Shown: positions 1 through 18,060, counted from the stretch's first letter. The stretch: DNA of 64,000 nucleotides from Lamellibrachia satsuma (GCA_033239005.1 BSQZ01000121.1:521501-585500), one strand, 5' to 3'. Made by a program: numbers and translations. The notes: a model not told the origin generated them from the sequence alone.

Positions 1-997
1 CATATAAAGTTGTATTTTCTTTCGTAAATTTACTTCTAAATAACTAGCATTAAATGCTACGCATGCACGCACGTACGCACATACGTGTACGAGCATACGC
101 ACCCACACACACGCACACACACACACACACGTTCAGTGACATTGCTCAATGGATATCTTCCAAAATAAAAACATTCATATATCTTATGTATGTAGGTTCA
201 ACAATTAAGTGACAATCAGTGTTAACCATATATGTGACAATATAATATTTATGCTATGATATTTATCATATGGATTATACGTTCACAACTATAGATCGAG
301 TGATTAAGTTAAGAGTGACCCCAAAACTACAGAAGTGAACAGCCGATAATAGAGATGATGGCAAAATATCGCAATTGATGGAGACGACAAATGGAAAGAT
401 GTGACCCTCATACCCCAAGGGTCCAAGGGAAAGACGAAGAGAGCTATGCCCAATGATTACCACGTAATGTACCCGTACTTCCATATACCTATATGTCAAC
501 GCATATAGTGTAGCATTTGATTTGGAACTGCCCAACTCTTTGAAACATACAATGCATTGTGTTAAATTCTCAAACGCCTTCGCCTTTCTTTGCTGATGGT
601 GTGCACTGTGAGTCAGATGACGCGTCTATCATGTTGAAGGATAAATATGCAACACTGACATGATCGACTGGTCACTTCTGGTTACTATGGTTGGAGAAAT
701 TTCCACTCATACCCTTGAAAGAGTGGTTTAAGTTACACCCGCTAATGTGCTTACTGTACATACCGAAGTATAAGAGACGTATAAAGCCATCGACTCAAAC
801 AAACAAACAGAAACAAGAAAGCACCTGGCAAAAATGGCACAACTTGATCTGGAATGTTACACGCGTCCCATACTAGTGGATATGTGCAACATTTATTGCA
901 CTGTTTAAGAAAGGAGATCGATTAGTGTATGCGAATGACATAGTAGCTGGCAAAATGGTTCCTCAATCGTCTTATAGTCTGCATTGCAAGCATATTC
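1..997 (+). repeat. Degenerate copy of dispersed repeat family A (LINE-like)
   Basis: This stretch resembles segments near 17.2-18.0, 22.2-23.1, 24.7-25.5 and 40.6-42.1 kb. The shared order is a (CA)n run (here about 106-130), a block around CAATGGATATC, then a block near 902-975 that in better copies encodes a reverse-transcriptase start (FKKGD-like). No intact ORF remains. I infer an old LINE family whose clade I cannot name. Confidence 0.5.
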
Positions 998-1741
998 ACT
1001 GAAATTCAAAGTGATTTGATATCTTAAAGATACACCGTTCAAATAAATATTGTGTACACTTGATTGGCTGCGCTGATGTTATTTTAAAAACTTGTGTTGT
1101 ACGTGTGATGTTAATGGTACAAATGTCATAGTTATTTGAATTTGGGTTTGTCAGTTTTAAATGTTTATAAAGTTTACTTTTTTGCTTGTTTTACTAAATT
1201 TCAACAGATTATTTTGGACATGCTTGTGTTGTGCTCTTTTAATTTATTGATATATCATCACATAATTTCAGTTGATATCTGCACTATGGTGTTGCTTAAA
1301 TAGTTGTATGTTACGTTTGATTTAATTACATTCTTAACAGTTTGTATTGCGTCGTCGTTTGATATGTGTACTGAAATTCAAAGTGCTTTGATATCTTAAA
1401 GATACAGCGTTCAAATAAATATTGTGTACACTTGATTGGCTGCGCTGATGTTATTTTAAAAACTTGTGTTGTACGTGTGATGTTAATGGTACAAATGTCA
1501 TAGTTATTTGAATTTGGGTTTGTCAATTTTAAATGTTTATAAAGTTTACTTTTTTGCTTGTTTTACTAAATTTCAACACATTATTTTGGACATGCTTGTG
1601 TTGTGCTCTTTTAATTTCTTGATATATCATCACATAATTTCAGTTGATATCTGCATTATGGTGTTGCTTAAATAGTTGTATGTTACGTTTGATTTAATTA
1701 CATTCTTAACAGTTTGTATTGCGTCGTCGTTTGATAGGTGT
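998..1741 (+). repeat. 372-bp tandem duplication, two near-identical units
   Basis: Unit 1 (998-1369) and unit 2 (1370-1741) both start ACTGAAATTCAAAGTG and run through the same AT-rich sequence with only scattered differences. I see no coding potential. The low divergence points to a fairly recent local duplication, or an assembly duplication. Confidence 0.85.
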
Positions 1742-1864
1742 ACTTAATATAGTTGGGAGGAAGTTGTGACTTTAAAGCAATATCAATCAGCATAAAATAA
1801 AGCTGATGGTCGTATAATATTTAGGTTAGTATCCCTGCTGTACTTTCTACAATACATTATTTAA

Positions 1865-2480
1865 TTTACATTAACAAATATCGATTAAAGTTCCATTTGT
1901 TCTTGTTAATCTGGTAGGAACAGTGATTTGAGGATAAATGCTATTTGATATTACAATATTACAAAAGTTACTGTATGTGTCATTTTTATTTCTTTTTAAC
2001 AGGTTTATATTAAAATATCCTGCAATTATGCAATTATTATTTACATTATTTTGTAATGTGTATAATCGATAAAAAAGTTTGTGTAGATGTATTAAAGTTG
2101 TCATTATTTGTTATAGTAGGTATAAATATATTAAAGATAGTTATGTTGTTTGATAAATTACCATCATTTATTTGAATTATTAAACCTTCCCAAAGTTCGT
2201 ACATGTTAAGATTCTGTTTTACATCGGATCTATTATTAGTGTCAACATATATAATTATCCATCCAGTGTCGCTATAGGTTTCAGGTTTTGTCCTGCACTA
2301 AGCAGTCGTGCCACGTAAGGCAAATTGGGATCAATCATAATTTACTGCTTTCCATTTTTTTTTGCAAACGTATAACACTAAATTTGAAATTGCTAGTGCA
2401 AAGTTCTTCTACAAAAACCTCAAGTTCATCAAATGTAGCATTTACATATTGAATAGTTCTGGTTAAGATACTAGAATATT
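1865..2480 (-). pseudogene. LINE endonuclease fragment
   Basis: The minus-strand frame at 1871-2104 encodes a 77-residue piece with an AGYFNINLL motif (GDFN-like in active elements) and a downstream PTRLTRTNGTLID motif. Both are typical of the apurinic-endonuclease domain of non-LTR retrotransposons. The flanking 2105-2480 continues the same domain with stops. The expected Asp of GDFN is replaced, so this is a dead fragment. It is a different clade from the CR1-like copies at 28-40 kb. Confidence 0.6.
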
Positions 2481-2592
2481 TAGTTTTACTCTATGCTACG
2501 CTAATCAATTAATAAAAATCATAATAATATAAACGACGTATAATTTGAGGTACATTACAATACAATATAACTTTATTCATCCCATTACACAT

Positions 2593-2682
2593 GTTGGAAC
2601 CTCGATATGCCAGTGGCTTCCTTGTCCATCTGGGCCTCTTCCTTGTATAGCAATCTTGTTAAATATTTTAAAGAATCATAGG
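2593..2682 (+). mobile_element. 3' tail fragment of the CR1-like LINE
   Basis: The segment matches the 3' untranslated end of the full copies at 28.5 and 40.2 kb: a CTTCCTTGTCCA-like block followed by an ATCTTGTTAAAT tail. Only about 90 bases are present, a strong 5' truncation typical of LINE insertion. Confidence 0.6.
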
Positions 2683-3070
2683 GAAACTACATCACTTTTC
2701 AGATCAGGATTATTTTTATGATAACACATACCCCACGATGTTTTGAACAAATCGACATTATTGAGAAAGTGAGAGATTTAGTCGTGATTGTTGAAAAGCG
2801 GGAGTCGCCTAAGAAATCCAGGAGAGATTTATGTGGAAATGTTCCTAATCTAACGATTGTCATTCGTGACAGTTTAATAATAATAATATATTTTATTAGA
2901 TATAGCGCCAGAAAAAAATTGTATTTGTTCGTGGCGCTTTAAAAGACAAATAGTTCAAGCACTGCTAAACAAACATGCAATTCTTTACAAATACATTATG
3001 CAAGCTAGTTGAAATAAGAATATAAAATATATATATATAATGCAATAAAATAAAATAAAATAATACTATA

Positions 3071-3361
<291 letters not shown>

Positions 3362-3365
3362 TAAC

Positions 3366-4140
3366 AGGGGCGGCGGCGGCGGCGGCGGGGGGAATATCAT
3401 TAATTAACAGGGATCAAAGGGCTTGACAGCATCAGTCATTACCAGGGTCATCAACGGGGATCAAAGGGCCTAACGAGGAAACGAAACGAAAAACGAACAA
3501 AACTCGGTTTTGTACGAGTGCACACATATTTGTCCACCTCGCCAGATGCTCAATCGATGTACGATGTACGACAGTACAGTCTACCCTGTCGCAGCTGTTT
3601 AAGCAAATACAATACGCGGCAATCGTTATCTACTAAGTCGGTGCCGAATATGTTGACAATATTGTCCACATAGGACAATGAAGTATCTTGCTATTATGAG
3701 TCCACTCGGAACAATGTTCGATCCCTAAGGTGCGGAACGCCGCGTATCGTGGCGGCAAACCGTACGAGCAGAAGTAATCGCCGCGTCTGGCATCCAGGTA
3801 CAGCGCTATCCAATATTAACCCGGTTCATCGCGGTCGTCGGTGTTGCAAACGAAGACGACCGGCAAAGCGTATATCGTCGTCTGCCCACCTTGCGACGCT
3901 GCAGTACCGATTCCACCTGGTACACTTTATCGGCGGGTACCGCCACTATCTGCAGCTCCGGTTCGTAGAAGGTTCCGTCCAGCACTTTACTCACAAGCGC
4001 CGTGGATGTTGCTCGATATGACGATGGGCTACGCCGGAGAACAACTGCGCGCTGACTCGCTAAATAAAATATAGTCGGTGCTAGATCGATGCGATGGCGG
4101 TGATAGGCGGAACAGGACACTGGATGCCAGGGAGAGACCA
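3366..4140 (-). pseudogene. Decayed, internally deleted Polinton relic (terminal region, protease, integrase C-terminus)
   Basis: The order matches the left end of the intact Polinton at 44.1 kb. A G-rich run is followed by a block like the terminal-repeat inner edge (GATCAAAGG, CCTAACGAGGA). Next comes sequence matching the protease gene on the minus strand (about 3,570-3,895). It is then joined directly to the integrase C-terminus (about 3,895-3,990), where VLDGTFYEPELQ is readable on the minus strand. Capsid, core and membrane genes between them are missing, a deletion of about 3 kb. No intact gene remains. It shows that this Polinton lineage entered the genome more than once. Confidence 0.8.
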
Positions 4141-4442
4141 CTTATCACGTCGTCGTTGCTGTCGGAGGAATGTTCTGATACACTTATCTGATATATCTAA
4201 TCTGATATACTACTCGGTGGACAATCAATGCTCCCTAATATGGAATCTACATTGGTCGGTATTGTCTCCTGGAAATAATACATCACATGGTCAGCATTGT
4301 CAGTCTCCCCTAGTCTGCTTCTACAGACGCTCCTCGGACGTGAAACATCGCCTCCCAGCTTTCGTCGCCTGTTGTCAACATCGCGTGAGTGGTCGTATAG
4401 AGCGGTAACATATTTCGCATACACTCATCAAAAGAAGATAAG

Positions 4443-4550
4443 CATAACTGACATCCGGTCCACCAGTAACATAACTGACATCCGGTCCACCAGTAACATA
4501 ACTGACATCCGGTCCACCAGTAACATAACTGACATCCGGTCCACCAGTAA
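4443..4550 (+). repeat. 27-bp tandem repeat, four units
   Basis: Four consecutive near-perfect 27-bp units, each containing ACTGACATCCGGTCCACCAG. Because 27 is a multiple of three, both strands read as repeated nonapeptides, but there is no gene context. There are no spacers, so it is a minisatellite and not CRISPR. Confidence 0.9.
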
Positions 4551-4559
4551 CAATCGTGT

Positions 4560-5730
4560 CGCAAATCGAATGGTTGAATAGCACATATAGGGAGTTAACT
4601 ACCCCAAATGTTGCTGGAATGACATAAAGGGTTACTATTAGATTACCCGCTTTTTGTGTGTGTTGACTGGACATAGTTTGACTGGTACTATGATTGTGTA
4701 GTATATTTTAATGGATATTTTTCCCTTGTGTTAAAATGCTTAATCTATATCTAACAGTTAAATAGCTAAAGGGATTATTTTTGGTCAGATTCTTGTCCAA
4801 AAATATAATCCCAATACTGTTAAAGTTAAGGGGGTTACTTCCCCCCGCTTGTGTATATTGAAGTGTAATTGTGTCGCTGATACTACGCATGCGCAATCTG
4901 TATATATGGATATTTTTCCCTAATAGTCATATGCTGGAGACTTATCTACAGCAACCATAGACATAAATAGAACACCCGTTAGTAAAACAAGACCGCTGAG
5001 TTCTTATCAGTTAACACATGATAAAGTGATGCAGGCATGGACCAGTGACATTCATGCTGCTGCACGGCAAGAACCCACTGGAGGCCCAGTGTTTATACTG
5101 TACAACATCCAGTCTTCATCATATATCTATAGATATACAGTACTAATAATATATTATTACTATATAGCTATATATATACATAATACCTTATTACGTGCAC
5201 ATTCTATCCATGCACCTTGTATATCAAATATCGTAACATATTAACTATAAGAGTAGCACCACTAAGCATGATCGAAAATGAAACTTAATAAAGAACTAAA
5301 ATCTTATTAATGAGCTGACATATAGTAGAGTTTTTAAAAACAGTTACACATATGCATACACGCAGGCACACATTATTTATAAAACTGAATCCTACCCCTA
5401 TAACATTTTATGTTGCACCCAATCAATGTGACTACTGGGAAACACTTAATGTACGCAACTCCAAGAAAAACAAACGTATCTGTAATACATTGATATTTCA
5501 GAATTGTTTCGAAACTGTTATATTCATACATCAACACAGTACAAACATTTGTGACATAAATTACTTGAAAATAACGAGATGTTAGATCATGTCTTCTGTC
5601 GATTCGTACAGCTGTAAGCCACACAGGAAATAACCATATTCGTTTTCCCACAACTTTCTCCAGCAAGCTTCCAAAATGTTTGTCTTTGGGAGTTTAACAT
5701 TAATGCACGATGCTCACTCCAGTATGAACA
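4560..5730. other. No recognisable gene or element
   Basis: AT-rich sequence. The short ORFs have no recognisable domain. A possible imperfect repeat around a GTTAA/GGGGTTAC block lies near 4,620-4,850. Confidence 0.4.
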
Positions 5731-5739
5731 ACCCAACTA

Positions 5740-6160
5740 ATTATACGCCTGAATGAATGTGGTTTAGCAACTCTAGAGACGAGGAGGTTAAGAGGCGATT
5801 AAACTGAAGTTTTTATGATATTGATTTGGTATGAAAATATTGATAGAAATCGTTTATCTCACTCAGTAGAACTACGGGACATGAGGAAACATTAGTAAAA
5901 TATCAGTGTAGATGGGAAATCATGAAGTACTACTGAAGAAAATAAATGAATGGAACAAATTATCTACAGATTGTGTAACTTCTAACTACGTGAATATGTT
6001 TAAAACATGGTTGACACATATCTGAGGAGGGTGGGTTACACAAATATGAAACATTTTGGACTCTCGATAAGTCAATACTTTCCTTGTCAACGTACCATCG
6101 GGGCCTTTGCCTTGGGTGGCAATTTTGTTAAATCTTGTTAAATATTTTCTTTTACAGTAG
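5740..6160 (+). mobile_element. 3' fragment of the CR1-like LINE
   Basis: It matches the last part of ORF2 and the 3' untranslated region of the full copies: a GAATGTGGTTTA-like block, GACTCTCGATAAG, a CTTCCTTGTCAAC block and an ATCTTGTTAAAT tail. It is 5' truncated and has lost its reading frame. Confidence 0.65.
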
Positions 6161-6259
6161 TACATAGAACAGTGTCCACCACTGTACACCACTGTACGCC
6201 ACTGTTTACATCCAAATTAATGTGTTGTATGTGTAGGTATTTACATTTCACAAAATTAA

Positions 6260-6500
6260 CTACATACACCATCAACCGACTGCGTCACTGTATGACCAGG
6301 GTTCGTGGTCGACTTCATTCGAAAGGTTCATACTACGCGATTTGAGCTGCTGTCTCCGATGTGATGTCCAGTCCGTCTTTGCGTTGCTGTCGTCCGATGA
6401 CGGTTCTGTTCCAAGCTCGTCGGCGTATGCGACTACCTTACACCAGACTGTCGCTGTCTGTACCATTGGCTACTTAGAGCCCGCCATACCCTTACCTATT
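6260..6500 (-). repeat. Dispersed repeat family B, inverted copy
   Basis: The reverse complement resembles segments at 23.15-23.35, 25.98-26.28 and 62.68-62.94 kb. Shared blocks include GACGAGCTTGGAACAGA and CGACTGCGTCA. Function is not recognised. Confidence 0.55.
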
Positions 6501-6504
6501 CTTC

Positions 6505-7470
6505 ACTTTCCAACATGTTGTTGACTACTTTTACAGTTTGCAACACAAATATAGTCGTTATGTGTGAGTTCTCCACCAACATTTGGCAATATTTTTGTGG
6601 ACAGTTGGAATGTGACAAATCGACAGGCCGATGGGTAGTTGTCAAATATTTGTCGGCAGACAAACTGTTGGCGACTACAAGTGGTATGTGTACGGCTGGC
6701 TTAAGTACTACACAATGCTCTGTACACCGTCCTGTTTTACAGGGTTCTGCTAGTTATAGTTTCAAAATGTAACGACACACCAGCATAATACGTTATTACG
6801 TTATCAACGCATAAATATTTATTTAAGTATCCCATCTTAGCAACTGACCATATATTATTTGTACACATCACCACAACATTTTAGAAAAACCTTCATTGGA
6901 TTATGGAAATATATTTGGATATATCAAAGTTATTAGACTGATGAGGTATACATATGTTTCATGTTCATGTTTATGTATTCGTTAAGTCCTAACGTCCGAA
7001 CCCGTAGGCATTGCTGAGTAGTTAAATGTGTATCAATAGTGAAAATTATAAACGTAACACACATTTGTAATAATCATATCTGCCATTTATGGAGGGTGGA
7101 TCTATAATATCTCGAAGAGGGGTAGGTCACTAGAAGTCATAACGCTTCCTTATTAATATCTACATGGTTCAGGAATATTTAGAAACACTATAGTACGAAA
7201 TATAACTCTTTGTAAACGTTGACAAATCAATCTTTATTCGTGGCCGTCCTTTATGAGACAACCGATTGTTTGTACACAACAACATCTGCCACATGTGTTC
7301 GTGCGTGCCTGTATGTGTGTGTGTGCGTGCGTGTGCGCGTGCGTGTGCGCGTGCGCGTGCGCGTGCGCGTGCGCGTGCGCGTGCGCGTGTGGTGTGTGAG
7401 TGTGTGCGCGTTATTGCTTGAAATTACATTAGTTGCGCGTGGCAGAATGGAACTTATGATGACAGCTGCA
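6505..7470. repeat. 3' flank of the paraoxonase gene, repeated at 62,960-63,880
   Basis: About 1 kb is clearly similar, in the same orientation, to 62,960-63,880, with small indels. It holds a GT/GC-rich simple repeat at about 7,315-7,400. Since both copies lie just downstream of a paraoxonase terminal exon, I interpret them as part of a segmental gene duplication. Confidence 0.75.
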
Positions 7471-7474
7471 ACAT

Positions 7475-12382
<4,908 letters not shown>

Positions 12383-12609
12383 CTGAAAATGTAAACTCTT
12401 CAACATAAACATAATCTGTACATCATGAAGATTTCACACACGTATAGCTGTGTTGATAACAAACATGTTTGTTTTGACTTGTTCACTCCACGGTATCAGA
12501 TTTTTGGCACCCAATGTTTAAGCAGTTTTTCAAATCCATATCTAATGTTCTACATTTTACTAAATAAACAACATTTCTGTTTTAATTTAATTTTTTTTAT
12601 TCTTTGCTC

Positions 12610-13250
12610 AGTAAGTTATTATTCAGTAGGTAGCGACAAACGCTGAGAGACGCCTACCCTTTGTTTCGGAGATTTCATTAAAAAACACAAGTCTAACAAC
12701 CATATCATTACCATATTTTTTCTGTGTTCATTTCTCAAAACATAGCTTTCACAAGTATGATGTTTTAATGTAAACCAGACAATAATATCCTAATACCACA
12801 TTTTGATGGTTTGATGGCATGCACATGCATGCTTTCCTGTACGCACACACACACGCACGTGTTTACGTACACTCCATCGACCTAACCTCTACAAACCTCG
12901 AATCAAACCAGGGTTTGCTCAAGTACAAACCAGAAGTCCAAGGATGAAGTTACAGTTTCTTTCGCTCAGTAAATTTTAAATAATATATCGACGAATTAGT
13001 TTCCACTTGACATAGCAAGTGCGTGTAGACAGTGTTTTTGGTTAATGAGTCTGTAATTATGTGTTGATAAATAGTTTAATATGACGTATATACTCCACTC
13101 CCAAAACAAAAACTGTAATCCGCTGATAGTTACACTACCGTTCAGCCGGTCATGTGCACCCGGGCATATTTACGACACACGCACTGAAACACGCACGCAC
13201 GCACGCACGCAACCACGCAAGCATGCACGCACATTCATTGATTATCCTCT
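12610..13250 (+). repeat. 5' portion of dispersed repeat family A
   Basis: Similar in order to 23,780-24,370: an AACGCTGAGAGA block, a CA-rich ACGCACGTG block, ACAAACCTCGAAT, CCAGGGTTTGCT, CAGTGTTTTTGG, and GTTACACTACCGTTCAGCCGG. Partial copies lie at 26.3 and 35.2 kb. No gene is seen. The missing first paraoxonase exon could lie in or beyond this region. Confidence 0.55.
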
Positions 13251-13384
13251 ATGAGAAAGAATACTTATACTATTCAATATATACTGATCCTTTACTAATG
13301 TTAGATCAAGCCTTCTAGTTCTATTATCTTTATTGAGTGAGACAAAATATTTCTATAAATATTTTAATACCCATTCAATATCTT

Positions 13385-13640
13385 AAAAAAATTCAATTTG
13401 ATCTCCGGTTAACCGCCTTACCTCTAGGTTTGTTAAACCACATTCTTTAAGATGTTCTTCAAAACAAATATATCTGAGTTCTACATTTTTTCAAACCTAA
13501 CTATTGTTTTATACATAATACAGTTGTTTTCCGTGTATGTTATTGTTAAATAATGGTATGATATTTGCCTCTTTCCAATCAAAAGGAACCACCCTCTCTT
13601 TTAACGACAAGTTGAACACTTTTTGTAAGTATGCCTTCAG
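13385..13640 (-). pseudogene. LINE reverse-transcriptase fragments
   Basis: On the minus strand 13,385-13,510 resembles the C-terminal part of the CR1-like ORF2 and 13,555-13,620 resembles the block just before the fingers domain. The intervening coding sequence is deleted and stops occur. Confidence 0.5.
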
Positions 13641-13924
13641 AACGTTGGTGCCAGTGTTCAGCGACATAGGCCAGCGTCACGCTTGAGCAACCACTTCGCT
13701 TAATTCGCCGGCCGCCACGCGCCAATGCTACTTGGTGTTTCGCTAATAAACACAACACGAGCGAAGCCCAAGTAATACAACTGGTGAAGGCGCAGGGCAA
13801 TGCAAATGATACAATCACGGATAAAAACTGTGCTCTTGTCGAACAAGTAGCATGTTTTACAACGAAATAAATCATGGCAACGAAGTCCGAGCGATGAATG
13901 ACAAACTTGACAAACTTCGTCGGA

Positions 13925-14480
13925 CTTGACAAATCTGAATCAGGCAACTACTAAACTAAAATCCTACGCCGCAGTAACAAGTAGGAAGACAAGCAGAGTT
14001 TTCATGTTTGATGACAAGATTGGACAATATATCTTCAAGAAAAACACTGAAGACAATGAAACGGTGGCTTCGCTTACAACATCTAGGGCTACGCCAAAAT
14101 ATTTACAGATCTACGAATTGCTATCAAGTGGAGCGATGTATGCAAAGAGGATGACCAACTCACTACCTATTTTAAAGAGGTAGTCATGGGTGACGCGGAC
14201 ATGACTCAAGTGAAGCAGGATTTCAGCGACCTAATCACCAATGCATCGGAGAACATCAGCAGTGTGACGATCAGCAGTGTTTTGCCGGATACAACAGGGG
14301 CACGCGATAAAACGTATTCAGGATATTAAAACTTTTCTGAAAGATAAATGTCGCGACACGGGTGCCCGGTTAGTTGACAGCGACCAGAATTACCTGTTCC
14401 GCGATGCATCTTGCGACACACCAGCCTTCCAAAATGACGCATCGCGGATAATGTGCTCAACTGGGGCTATAATTCATCAA
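13925..14480 (+). pseudogene. LINE ORF1 fragment with SGNH-like tail
   Basis: Frames between 14,090 and 14,470 encode a conserved-looking stretch. It contains an EDDQLTTYFKEVVMGD-like block, a SVTISSVLP block, and DTGARLVDSDQNYLFRDAS; the last resembles the Asp/His-bearing end of SGNH-esterase ORF1 proteins. Frameshifts and stops break it. It is not the same family as the ORF1 at 31.5 and 36.6 kb. Confidence 0.5.
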
Positions 14481-14529
14481 GACCGACTAGAAACAGGCCG
14501 CCGAAAAAGCGCCGCAGCGTACCGGCTAG

Positions 14530-15400
14530 TCGAACCGGTTGTCGGTGTTTCGGCCCATAACGGGTTCGGCCCATGGGCCTAACCATCCAACGGCGCAACA
14601 TGTGAACCGTAAAGTGTTTTCACTCGCATGGGCTAGACCATCCGTGTATGCAATCGGTGGCAGCGGGCTCCGTGGGCCGAAACGACTAACGAATTGTAAC
14701 CGTTTGTGTTGTATTTGTGTTTTCAAACCAATATTACTGATTTATTACGTTCGCTATTTTGACCTGTTTGTGCGTTTTAGCGAAATGTTCTACGCTACAT
14801 TATTAGTGTTTACGAACCAATGGTTTATTATGCTAACTATTTTCGCTAAATGATTAAAGTAATATTGAAACATACATATGCGCTAAAAATTTAAATTTTT
14901 ATTAAAGTATATAGATTCATCGAAATGTGCTACCATTTCTAACTTTATTTCATCAGCTTCAACATATTCTCTAATCTATATAATGACTCCCTCTCCCCTT
15001 ATTCATATTCAATCGATCGCAAACAGTACGTATCCTGTCAGTCATAATTCAGAACCCGATATATATTTTTTGGCCCATGGTTCGGTTATACCAATTACAA
15101 AAGGATTAGTATGTTCTACCATAATATTTAATTCTTCTTTCTGATTGCCTCATGTCCCGTTTGAGGCAACTCTAAAGAACCCTTGCTCTTCCAGTTTAAA
15201 CAATATTTGCTTCAAAATATATTGTTATGCTATCCATGCCACTGTCAACTGCTGATGAAAGTTAATCAGCAAACACATCTGCACCCTTTCCTCTAAAGAA
15301 AAGCTCATCCCTCGTGTACATATAAATCATCCCAAGAAAACATTCCCACAAATCCACAAATCAAACTTCCTCTTCTCAACAAAGATTCGAAGCTAACGTG
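14530..15400. other. No recognisable gene; AT-rich
   Basis: Around 14,520-14,690 there is a short GC-richer palindrome-like block (CGGCCCATAACGGG and similar). Otherwise I see only AT-rich sequence. Confidence 0.35.
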
Positions 15401-15414
15401 TTAAATGCCATCCT

Positions 15415-16050
15415 CCGGTAATTTCAATATCCATGTTCCCTACTTCCCATTACGTGTAGTATCCCTGACATAATTATCTGCTCAAACCGTAACTGCTTAC
15501 ATCCTTTATCTAACTGCTTGTAGTTCAAAACTATGGCAGCTGTACCTTCTCTGCTTTGTTGGTCCCTACATGTACAAAAATAGAACCTCCCTTCCCCGAA
15601 CCCACGGCATCTATGTTTGCCCTTGGAAAGCAAACCACAACGTCGTCCCCATTTTTAGCTTTCTGTCAGACTTCTTGAATATAGAATTCCCACGAACACC
15701 CTCGCTCTCCACCTCACCCCGTCTATCACTACTTCAGGGTAACTCTTGTGTCGGATCCCTTCCGTCGCATTCTGTCCAAAAGTTGTGTCACCTCCCGTGT
15801 CAATTCCCGTCTCCTGGCTGTCTCGTGCTAGTGGTACGTTCGCTCTTGGTGCCTTCGCTCCCGTAAATTTCCCCCGTCGCCTTCCTCCATGACTCATTGG
15901 CTGCCGTCTCCTTCGCTCCCATGAACTTACATCCCGCCTCCTCCATTCCGTCTCCTTACCTCCAATCTCCTTCCGTCATATTTCCTTCCGTGTTGTGCCT
16001 GGTGGCCTCTACTAGCCGTTTGTACGGCGCCATCACAGAATTTAGATTTA
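15415..16050 (-). pseudogene. LINE ORF1 (SGNH esterase) fragment
   Basis: Minus-strand frames encode GTAAIVLNYKQL, LRFEQIIMSGIL and VMGSREHGY, paralleling the corresponding SGNH block of the ORF1 at 31.5 kb (ARVGQIVLSGIL-type). Upstream frames are rich in Arg and Gly. Stops break it. It ends close to another LINE fragment on the plus strand. Confidence 0.6.
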
Positions 16051-16339
16051 GTTAAATTTCTGTTGTTTATGGCATTTGTACCTTGCTGCGTTAGCCTTGA
16101 ATAAGGCTGTTTTTTTCAAAACACGCTTTATTGTTAAATAATTAAAATACCCAGGTTATTAGGTTGTAATTTAACTTTTAAATAACATACTTGCTAACTG
16201 TGTTCTATATACTAATAATTAAACGAAGAGGATAAAACAAAAACATAAAATATATAAAGGGAGTGAATAAAGGGGAATATATCATAAAGCACGGACATAT
16301 ACAATCGAAATCTCTAGACGGCCAACATGAGAGCTTCCT

Positions 16340-17140
16340 TATACAACACGTGCTAGGTCCAACCAGAGAGAGCATGTATTATATTTTGTTTTGTCTTCCA
16401 TAAATGAATTAGTGGACAGTGTCAAAATACACGAGACATTGGATAACAGTGATCATAATGAAATATATGTTGACATCAAATTAAAATCAGAAAGTACAAA
16501 TAAAAAATACAGGAGAGATTTCCATAAAGGTAAATATAAAGATATGAGAAAATACTTAACAAAGCTAGATTGGAATAATATGTTTAGGAATAAGACCGCA
16601 ACTTAATGCTTGCATATTCTAAAATATGTAATTGAAGGTATCACTTATCAATTTGTTCCCTTGAAATAACAAGGAAAACGGTCTAGAAAAAAATAATTTG
16701 TCAAAAGAAGCCATTACAAAAATAACGTACATGCAAAATATGTGGAGGATTTTTAGGCGTACCAGAAAGGATGAAGGTTAAACAAATTACAAAGAGGCAC
16801 TTAGTGCAGCTACGAATTAAATTAAACAATCTAAAAGAAGCTATGAAAAAACTAGAATGTAACATAAACAATGAGAGCAAGAGTTTGTATGTACATGTCA
16901 GAAGTAAACGAAACGTACGAGGCAAGTTTAAACCACTGGAACACTGTGTTGGAAATATAATATCACAAGGTTTTGTATTGGCGGAATACCTAAATTTGAT
17001 ACTTCATTTCAATTTGTTTAGGTACTACTTTAAAACAAAAGGACTTAGGAGTTTCAATAAGTATTGATACGAATATTTCAGAGCAGTGTTGTACTGAAGC
17101 TTCAAAGCGTAATCAAATTATTGAGTTGATGAAGATAAAT
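16340..17140 (+). pseudogene. CR1-like LINE ORF2 fragment with internal deletion
   Basis: The frame at 16,391-16,606 reads ELVDSVKIHETL, a SDHNEIYVDIK block and DWNNMFRNKTAT, clear divergent relatives of the end of the endonuclease domain of the CR1-like copies. From 16,771 it continues into the linker (ESKSLYVHVRSKR), then jumps to the ORF2 C-terminus (LGVSISIDTNISEQC-like). Most of the reverse transcriptase is missing. Confidence 0.75.
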
Positions 17141-17179
17141 AAAACAAAAAAGCATATTAAGTGAAAATCAGAGTTAACC

Positions 17180-18059
17180 GTACATATATGAACATATAAA
17201 ACAAAACAAATTAAGTGATATGTATATATGAACATATAATATTCAACGTGGACCTTAGAAGAAAAGAGCTATGTTGAACAATGATTGTCACTAAATATCA
17301 CCGTACCTCCTTAGCCATATATGACTACGTATATAATGTAACATTTGGAACTTGTTTTGGAACTGCCCAACTCTTTGTAACACATAATGTAGTGTTTGAG
17401 ATTCTCAAACGCCTTGGCCTGTCCTTGCTGAGCGTGTGCACTGAAGTCAGATGACGCGTCTACCATACTGAAGAATACAGATGACGGAACCGATCGGCTG
17501 GTCACTTCTGGTTACTATGGCTGCAGACATTTCCACAATTGAAATAGTGGAACAATCTCAAACTGCTAATTTGCTTATAGAACCACCCGAAGTATATGAG
17601 ACGGGTAAAGCCACCGATTCACCCAAGAACAGAAAAGTGCTGGCAAAGGTGCTACACCCGGGAAACGTTTGAAATGTGGAGAGAGATCACTGCATGATTC
17701 ACTGCACAACTTCATAGTGTCAGTATATGATATTACATTATCGATACCGTGGGAAAACTAGGACTGCGAACATTTCTGCAAAAATGTGTTTTCCCTAAAA
17801 AATTGTAGAAATGATCGAGTCAGGTATGATGGAATTGGAAAAGCGCAAAAACAAGACATCATCAACTTTTGGTCGGATGCACAAGCATTTGTGGATGAGA
17901 TGGATGTTACATGGGTAGAGCATGGATGACTCGCATATCCAAAAAGGACATACACAATTGAGCAAACACCCTGAGAATATATCGGTTCAGGACTGGGATC
18001 ATATCAAGAAACAGAATGATGATAATAAGAGCTACAAAGGGTTTGTTAATGTATTCAAT

Positions 18060-18060
<1 letters not shown>
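17180..18060 (+). repeat. Dispersed repeat family A copy
   Basis: Matches the order seen at 1-1,000 and 40.9-42.1 kb, including GATCGGCTGGTCACTTCTGG and, near 17,800-17,910, the reverse-transcriptase-like block with a TGATGGAATTGGAAAAGCGC motif. Frames are broken. Confidence 0.55.

Noticed and set aside
4443..4550. CRISPR-like array
   Set aside because: The 27-bp units abut without spacers, and the genome is eukaryotic.
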